NCBI GenBank assembly: GCA_028564705.1
Contig: JAPXFQ010000778.1
Coordinates: forward strand, 62,001 to 126,000
Direction of reading: 5' to 3'
Source: Apricaphanius iberus
Taxonomy: Eukaryota; Chordata; Actinopteri; Cyprinodontiformes; Aphaniidae
Length of the DNA: 64,000 bases
The notes under the pieces were generated by a model. That model ran no database searches. It was not told the DNA's origin and saw nothing but the letters and a program-made list of their open reading frames with translations. Made by a program: the position numbers and the translations under genes. Shown here in pieces: positions 58,501-64,000 of this stretch (position 1 is its first letter; each line of letters begins with the position of its first letter).

Positions 58501-58588
58501 TGATACTGTAAATCACAAACAGTAACATTTCATCATTAACATTCTATCCCAGAAGTTGAAAGCTGTAAAATAGCATGATATAGTCCCT
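55549..58588 (+). mobile_element. TTAA-flanked DNA element, 3040 bp (piggyBac-like)
   Basis: TTAA at 55545-55548 and 58589-58592 flanks inverted ends AGGGCCCATATCATGC and the inverse of AGGGACTATATCATGC. The TTAA target plus a reading frame resembling the acidic N-terminus of piggyBac transposases suggests that superfamily. The DDE core is absent. A further repeat with CG-rich GCGCAAAT words occupies about 58090-58320. Assignment to piggyBac is inference. Confidence 0.72.
56302..56912 (+). pseudogene. decayed N-terminus of a piggyBac-like transposase
   Basis: ATG 56302 starts FTCKFTRNEVLDFLFADLDP followed by acidic text, similar in layout to piggyBac-family N-termini, to a stop at 56566-56568. 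Other frames continue with SSDHVPPRNRGDRS and an Arg-Gly-Ser-rich stretch (56720-56880). No DDE domain follows. The similarity is weak and the family call is tentative. Confidence 0.45.
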
Positions 58589-58987
58589 TTAAATGTTCAG
58601 TTACATCTCATTACTTGTAAATGTTTTAAGAATCATGTCTGGCCCTTAAAAACATTATAATATATTAATATATTTACAAATTTTCTGACTTTATGGTTCC
58701 CCAAATGTAAAGTATTAACACCTCGTTACCTGTAAATATGCAACTGCTATACTGATTAAGTTTGGCCGTCCAACAATTAACAGTTTGTCATCATCATACA
58801 GAATGACACATTTGTCTAAGGTATGATTGCAACCATGACTATAAGTAATCTCATCGGGATTTTTATTTTACAAAACCTTGTTCAAATGTTTAGACAAAGT
58901 AGCAAAACAAACGTGATCGGAGAATAGTAACATTTATTGGATGATTTTTTCAAACTTCCTTTCTGCAGAAGACATTTGCCATTTTTA
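58589..58987. other. intergenic, nothing recognised
   Basis: AT-rich DNA between the TTAA element and the recurrent repeat; no gene or motif. Confidence 0.5.
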
Positions 58988-60755
58988 GGCCCGAGCAGCG
59001 AAGCTCTGCAAAGACCTATTCCAGCCGCTCCGTTTATTAGGCCCGAGCAACGAAAGCCCTGCGAAGGCCATTTGTTCCAAGAATATTTTCTATTATTTTT
59101 CTTTTCCCAAATGAATTGCTTTTTGTAGGCTTACACGTATATAAAAACTTGCGTCAGGCATCTGTGAAATTTACGTATTTTAAGGGTTTCAAACAAAACA
59201 CAAAAAATTGGCTCAGTGGCGCCACCTGGAATATGTCAAAATGGCCTCCGCATTGAGCTTAGTTCAACGTATAGACATGCCATTTGGCACAGTGCTAAAG
59301 CTTCCTGAGACCTAACAAAAAGCCTTAAAATGTAGTGGTCCCAAACGTACAGGAAGTCTGCCATCTTGGTTTGAATGTGCGATTTCTACCCCGTTTTTTA
59401 CGTTTACAGCCTCCACATTTGATTGAACTCCTACAGATTTCAACCGATAAGCTTGTAAATCTCTCAAGACGGCCTTCAGGTATTGGGGATCAAAAGTTAT
59501 CAAAGGGTAGAATTTTTGAGCACGTTGAAGGAGCGTGGCTAGGCCTCAAAGTTGGATTACTCGCCAAAAATGTTAAAACAGTTATAACTCCTCTTCAGAA
59601 AGTCAGATGGGTGAAACCTTCTGTGGCGGATGTTCATCAGGTCCCTGGCAGTTCTAGATGGTGAAATGCTGATTTCACTTAAGCCCCACTCCCTCAGAAC
59701 AGGAAGTGTAATGTTTTGCCGTGAAATTTCCAGAATTTACACAGTTGAGTAAATTTGTAAAATAATGCACAGCGGCTCTAAACCAGTCGGGGTAACTCTG
59801 TGTCCACTACTGAGAGTTTGCAAAGTGGGTGTGGCTGTGCCAGCGCAGCGTCACGCCATAGCCATACGTTTGGCTGTATGGCTTGAAAACTCATCCAATC
59901 CAAACCAGATTCAACATGATGTATATTAGTCCATCCCCGGAGAGTTATGTATGCTAATATATGGCATGGCCAAAAAACTCCACAGCGCCCCCTAGAATCC
60001 TTAAAAACACCAGCCCCAAGCCCTACTTTATCTGACCCCAATGTCATTCAACATACATATGTACTGCCTCATGACCTACAAAAAGTCTCTTGGAGCCATG
60101 GTCAAAACTCAACGTGAAGTCAGCCACTTTGAATTAAACAAGCCATTTTGTGCCATTTATACATGCATTTGATCAAACTTCTCCTACAGCTTTTCACCTA
60201 TAAACTTCTAATCCCAGGAAGAGGGACTTAAGGCATGGAGGATCAAAACTTATCAAAGGAATTTTGCAGCGTCAAACCAGGTCGGTCTGGCTAGGACTCA
60301 AATTTGGACAAAACGGTAAAAATATTAAAACACTTAAAACTCCACTTCAGAAAGACACAGATGGGTGAAACATTCTGTGTTGGATGTTCATCAGGTCACT
60401 GGCGATCCATATTTGCCATACTCTAATTAGTCAACATTTTGTTGTGATCACTGACTGAAAATAAGTTGTGGGAGGTTCTTACCCAAAGCAAAACTAGTAC
60501 ACTCAAATAAATAACATATGTAGTTTCTCAAGAACCCTTAAAAGGTTTTGAAGCCATGCTCCACATCCCTCATAAGGTCAGCCATTTTGGCTGAAAGCTG
60601 CTAGTTTTGCCTTTTGAACACATTCTCAAGCAGATTTTAGGATCGCTGGAAGTGTTAAGATGGCAATGAGGCAGCCCTGGTTGAGTCCCGTGGTCCCAGA
60701 GGCTGAAGTGGCGCTTAGCTGCAAGGGCTGCTCGGCGCTGCCTTCAGCTTTAATT
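58988..60755 (+). repeat. recurrent non-coding repeat, copy C (most complete)
   Basis: Head GGCCCGAGCAGCGAAGCTCT at 58988, with a second head GGCCCGAGCAACGAAAGCCC at 59040. Tail CAAGGGCTGCTCGGCGCTGC and CTTCAGCTTTAATT, ending at about 60755. Head and tail are imperfectly complementary: CCGAGCAGC in the head against GCTGCTCGG in the tail. The internal module (CACTTAAGCCCCACTCCCTC, GCGTCACGCCATAGCC, CAGCGCCCCCTAGAATCC) occurs more than once. No conserved coding frame. Confidence 0.82.
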
Positions 60756-60761
60756 ACTGTA

Positions 60762-61141
60762 GGCCCCAGCAGCGATAGTGCTGTGAGGGCCTATTTTTTC
60801 CGAATGTTTCTTATTCTTCTGTAAAATGAATTGCCGTTTTGGAGGACTAAACAGGTCTGCATGAAATTGACGTATTCTAATTAAATTTAAAAGGGCAGTG
60901 GTCAAATATCTCAACAGTGCTCCCTAAACGTTATCTACTCCAAATGGTTTAACATAGAAATTTGAAACTTGGTACACTGTTAGAACTCTTCCAGACGAAC
61001 AAAAAACTTTGAAATTGGCCATTTTGAGTCAAACGCTCAATTTTTCCATTTCACATGTCAAACTTTGGCGAACTTTTCACTGGAATTTTGACATATTGCC
61101 TTCTAAATCAGTCAATAGGCTAAATGCCAACGACTGTAGTG
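60762..61141 (+). repeat. recurrent non-coding repeat, copy D (head)
   Basis: A new head (GGCCCCAGCAGCGATAGTGC) starts immediately after the tail of copy C and runs to about 61141, where unrelated sequence leading to the THAP frame begins. It may continue at 63943, see copy E. Confidence 0.65.
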
Positions 61142-61231
61142 ACGTGCTTTCGCTGAAATGTCAGCCACCGCCAATACTTCCGGAAGCGTACATTTCAACT
61201 TGATTTGGTGCTTAGTGCTACGCCAGGGGAC

Positions 61232-62364
61232 ATGAAGAAGTCAAAATTTAAATACCAGAGACTGTCTGGTACTACTGCCGAACACTGCTGTGTGCCACAG
61301 TGTCAGGCTTCTGTGAAGTATAATACTATACTTAGTTTCTTTACATTTCCTGTTGATGATGAGCTGAGTCTTAAGTGGATCATTGCTATCGGCAGGGACA
61401 AATTCACAGTAATGCCTCACACTCGGGTGTGTAGCCAGCACTTTAACTCGGATGACATCCGTGAGCCAGCATCAGTAACAGGTCGACGGCTGTTAAAAAG
61501 GGGAGCAGTCCCTGAGTTGTTTGAGTGGAACAACTATGCCCTTCCAAAACCAAGACCGGGAATTTGGGAGAGAAGGGAAAGACCGCCGCCAGATGAAGAG
61601 AGGGAGGATATACCGGAGCACACAGCTGACATCAACATGGAACACTATTATGCGTCAGAACCAGCTCTAGCAGTCATTGATTTGGTGTTGGAGGAAAATG
61701 CGTCTCTCCGGGAAGAAAATCGCCTGTTATGTCAACAGATTGAGGGTCTTATGCTGCCTTCCATTTGTCTCGGAAACTCGGGCATCCGAGTTGCTGAACA
61801 CGAGAACGTGACGTCATTCCCGACTTAAAGTATTCCAGTTTGTCTCGCTATACTCCGAGTCGGAAAGAACATGGACGCTTTGAGGGTAGCAGCTGTCAAG
61901 GGGCGGGCTAGTTATTGCTATTGTTGTTAGCAGCATAGCATCTTCAGCAGACCAGCATGAAAAAACAAAGCTGTACATTGTATTGCATGCAGAGCAAGGC
62001 CGTGCAATGTATACATTGGTGACCGGATTAAAGCAGAAATGTAGTCAAGTGTGTAAGAGCATTTAAAAACTAAATTAAAATGACCAACAGTGAAAATACA
62101 AAGAAAATACATCTTAACTACGAGCGCAGCCATCTTTGTTTCTGACTTGCCCCCCCTCTACTAGGTCTACTCTCAGAGCTCCGAGTTGGAGCTCGTGTAT
62201 TCCGACCTAAAGGGGGCATGTCACAGTGAAATGACGCGAGACAACTGCGAGATTTCCAATTTTCCGACTCGGAAAGGTTAACTGGAATGCAGCACTACAC
62301 TCAGGCAGCGATTCGGGATTCACCGTTTTGCTGCCTCCGACAAGGATATCCGGTTCTTTACAAG
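61232..62364 (+). pseudogene. THAP-domain protein, probable THAP-DDE transposase N-terminus
   Basis: From ATG 61232 the frame is open for 199 codons. Residues 19-71 form a C2CH THAP zinc finger: Cys 20, Cys 24, Trp 49, Cys 67 and His 70, with FFTFP and VCSQHF. THAP fingers bind specific DNA and occur in host regulators and in transposases. Residues about 150-180 form a Leu/Glu coiled coil (LVLEENASLREENRLLCQQI). After residue 175 the expected continuation is displaced by an inserted element and reappears at 62306-62364 as QRFGIHRFAASDKDIRFFTR, followed by a consensus donor GTGAGT at 62365. From recall, that phrase belongs to proteins with a downstream DDE nuclease; I see no such exon before 64000. 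The first exon is undamaged, so a recently lost or truncated gene is possible. Confidence 0.65.
61754..62293. mobile_element. small inverted-repeat element inside the THAP frame
   Basis: Left end TGCTGCCTTCCATTTGTCTC, right end the inverse of TGCTGCATTCCAGTTAACC. Both sides carry CCGAGTCGGAA and CGTCAT words, and a second left-end-like phrase (TATTCCAGTTTGTCTCG) at 61831 suggests a nested or tandem head. It replaces the expected continuation of the THAP protein and adds a stop at 61826-61828. Exact ends are uncertain by a few bases. Confidence 0.6.
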
Positions 62365-63942
62365 GTGAGTCTAGATGTGTGTGAGTCCGCAGTATTTATA
62401 TTCTGCCAAAACAACTCTTGTGGTGTCATAGCCTACGACGGAGTTACAAAATAATCAGAAATTCTCTGTCACAAAAATCCTAAAATAACTTGTTAAAAGG
62501 CAGAGATCAGATCAGAGATTTCTGACATTTTCTAGGGAAAAAAAACACACAATTCTTTCATGTAGAAAAGTAGAAAATATGCGAGAAAACAAGAAGAATT
62601 TTCTATGATTAAAGGCATATTTTTTTATTTTTAAGTTTGTGACTTTACAATGTCAGAAATATATTAGTTTAGATATCAAAAATGTATGCTATTAATCATA
62701 GAAATTTCATTTTTTATCGCACATTTTCTTCTTTTCTATATCAATTATGCTTTTTTCCCCCCCTAGAAAATAATAACATTACTTTTGTGACATAGAATTT
62801 CTGAGTTTTCTTTCTAGAAAATATGTACAATTAATCTCAGAATTTGAGTTTTTTGGGTGGAAATTTACTCCAAAATATTTTTATTTTGTTTACAATGGCC
62901 CTACTACTCCGTCTTAAATAACAAAGGTGGGTAGAGTACCCGAAAATTGTAAGTAAGAGTGACACCAATTGAACATATTTTTTACTCAAATAACAGTAAA
63001 AAGTAGCTGTCCAAAAAATTTCTCAAGTAAGAGTAAAAACATATTTGGTAATAAGGTTACTTGAGTACTAACATCATAGAGTTTTAAAACTATGTCATCA
63101 GGCAGACAAAAATACAAAGTTGTGAAGAAATTCTGGGGTTTTAAGGACTAAAATAAGCACTTTATTCTAGGAATATAGGTGCTAAGGCCTGAGTTATATT
63201 TTTACATTTGAGATAATTAGAGGTGTCATATATAGTGAGAAAGAAATCTATAATTACTCTAGTGAATTATAAATACACAAATTTCTACAAAAGTAATGTA
63301 CACTATTTCTACATTGCTACTTGACACCTTTAGAGCTGACGCAGAGTAGAATGACTGAAAATATCGTGCAGTGGATACCTAGCTCAAGCTGGTTAATACT
63401 TATCAGTATGTGAAAATATATGTATGCAAATACATTTTTGTGTATATGTAGTATAGACAACACCACATACCTGATTCCTTCCAACAGTCTTCTCTCTTTT
63501 GGTCTGGTTTATTTGATGACCATGTCATTCACTGGACCAGGTCTAATACCCTTTTTCCAAATAAAAACAAGTTAAAGAAACATTCAAGAGATGTCAACAT
63601 ACATTAAATAAAAATAAAATAAAATAGTTAAAAAGTTTGCTACCATGGTCCTTGGTTTATGCCACTTTTGTTTGGTTTCTGTACAGCTGAACACTAGGGG
63701 AACTGATGTATGCCTCAGCTGTGAGTAGTGCGCCATCTGGTACAACAGAGCCGCCACATGACAGCACAAGGCTGTACCAGCCACACAGGTACACTGGCAC
63801 CTCTACAGCACTACAGGCTTCGAATCCCGTAGCACAATCTGTTACAATACAAAACATTTGTCAGACTACAACTACAAATAAAGAGACATTTACACACAAC
63901 ATTTGGGAACTTTAAAATGTGGTAAGTGATACATGGTTTGAT
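62365..63942. other. possible intron or flank of the THAP element
   Basis: AT-rich DNA. A known-looking fish repeat terminus (GGTGGGTAGAGTACCCGAAA) begins at 62925 with GAGTA words nearby. No DDE-type coding exon found up to the resumption of the recurrent repeat at 63943. Confidence 0.4.
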
Positions 63943-64000
63943 ATCTATGATCCTAGATGGTCAAATGCTGACATCACTTAAGCCCCACCCCCTAAGAACA
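63943..64000 (+). repeat. recurrent non-coding repeat, copy E, cut by the window edge
   Basis: Carries GATCCTAGATGGTCAAATGC and TTAAGCCCCACCCCCTAAGA, the internal module of the family. It may be the continuation of copy D beyond the THAP-bearing insertion. Confidence 0.75.

Noticed and set aside
58087..58503. Open frames on both strands in the CG-containing stretch
   Set aside because: The segment carries GCGCAAAT-type repeats inside a DNA element; both strands are open for compositional reasons.

Overview
The window is vertebrate nuclear DNA, almost certainly from a teleost fish. The evidence is a split gene with GT-AG introns, AT-rich non-coding DNA, and dense fish-type transposable elements: L2, L1, Rex3/RTE and Penelope-like LINEs, Tc1/mariner, hAT and TTAA-inserting DNA transposons, and a Ty3/gypsy LTR element. 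Nothing in it is bacterial or viral. I cannot name the species.

One intact host gene dominates the window: PREB (Sec12), the ER-membrane exchange factor for the small GTPase SAR1. Nine coding exons lie on the + strand at 8144-8278, 26081-26276, 37751-38001, 38671-38751, 38843-38970, 39049-39222, 53425-53497, 53579-53738 and 53829-53917. They join in frame to 1287 nt (428 codons plus stop) without any correction. Five introns are small (78 to 669 bp), but introns 1, 2 and 6 are 17.8, 11.5 and 14.2 kb and consist largely of nested transposable elements.

Layout. 1-8143: 5' flank of PREB with a truncated LINE and several short inverted-repeat elements, one of them a 690-bp palindrome between TTAA sites. 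8279-26080 (intron 1): a 43-bp minisatellite, a LINE reverse-transcriptase relic, an L2 LINE split by a Tc1 transposon, and an L1 split by a 2.2-kb non-coding repeat. 26277-37750 (intron 2): a hAT transposase relic split by a deleted gypsy element, then a hAT-like composite that holds another repeat, a Rex3 with an open 537-codon frame, and a small inverted-repeat element. 37751-39222: exons 3 to 6. 39223-53424 (intron 6): a Penelope relic, the recurrent non-coding repeat, a hAT-type element with a perfect 8-bp target duplication, a long-inverted-repeat element broken by an L2 that is itself broken by an antisense L2, and a GC-rich repeat broken by another L2. 53425-54530: exons 7 to 9 and a probable 3' UTR with two AATAAA signals. 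54530-64000: 3' flank with a Rex3 relic, a 3.0-kb TTAA-flanked element with a decayed piggyBac-like N-terminus, more of the recurrent repeat, and a THAP-domain reading frame interrupted by a small element.

I did not find a new multi-gene system. The strongest observations are the selective bloating of three PREB introns, an overlapping upstream ORF at the PREB start, several nested insertions resolved to the base by target-site duplications, long inverted repeats that would be transcribed inside PREB introns, a coding-free repeat family present in four or five places, and the THAP frame with an open first exon.
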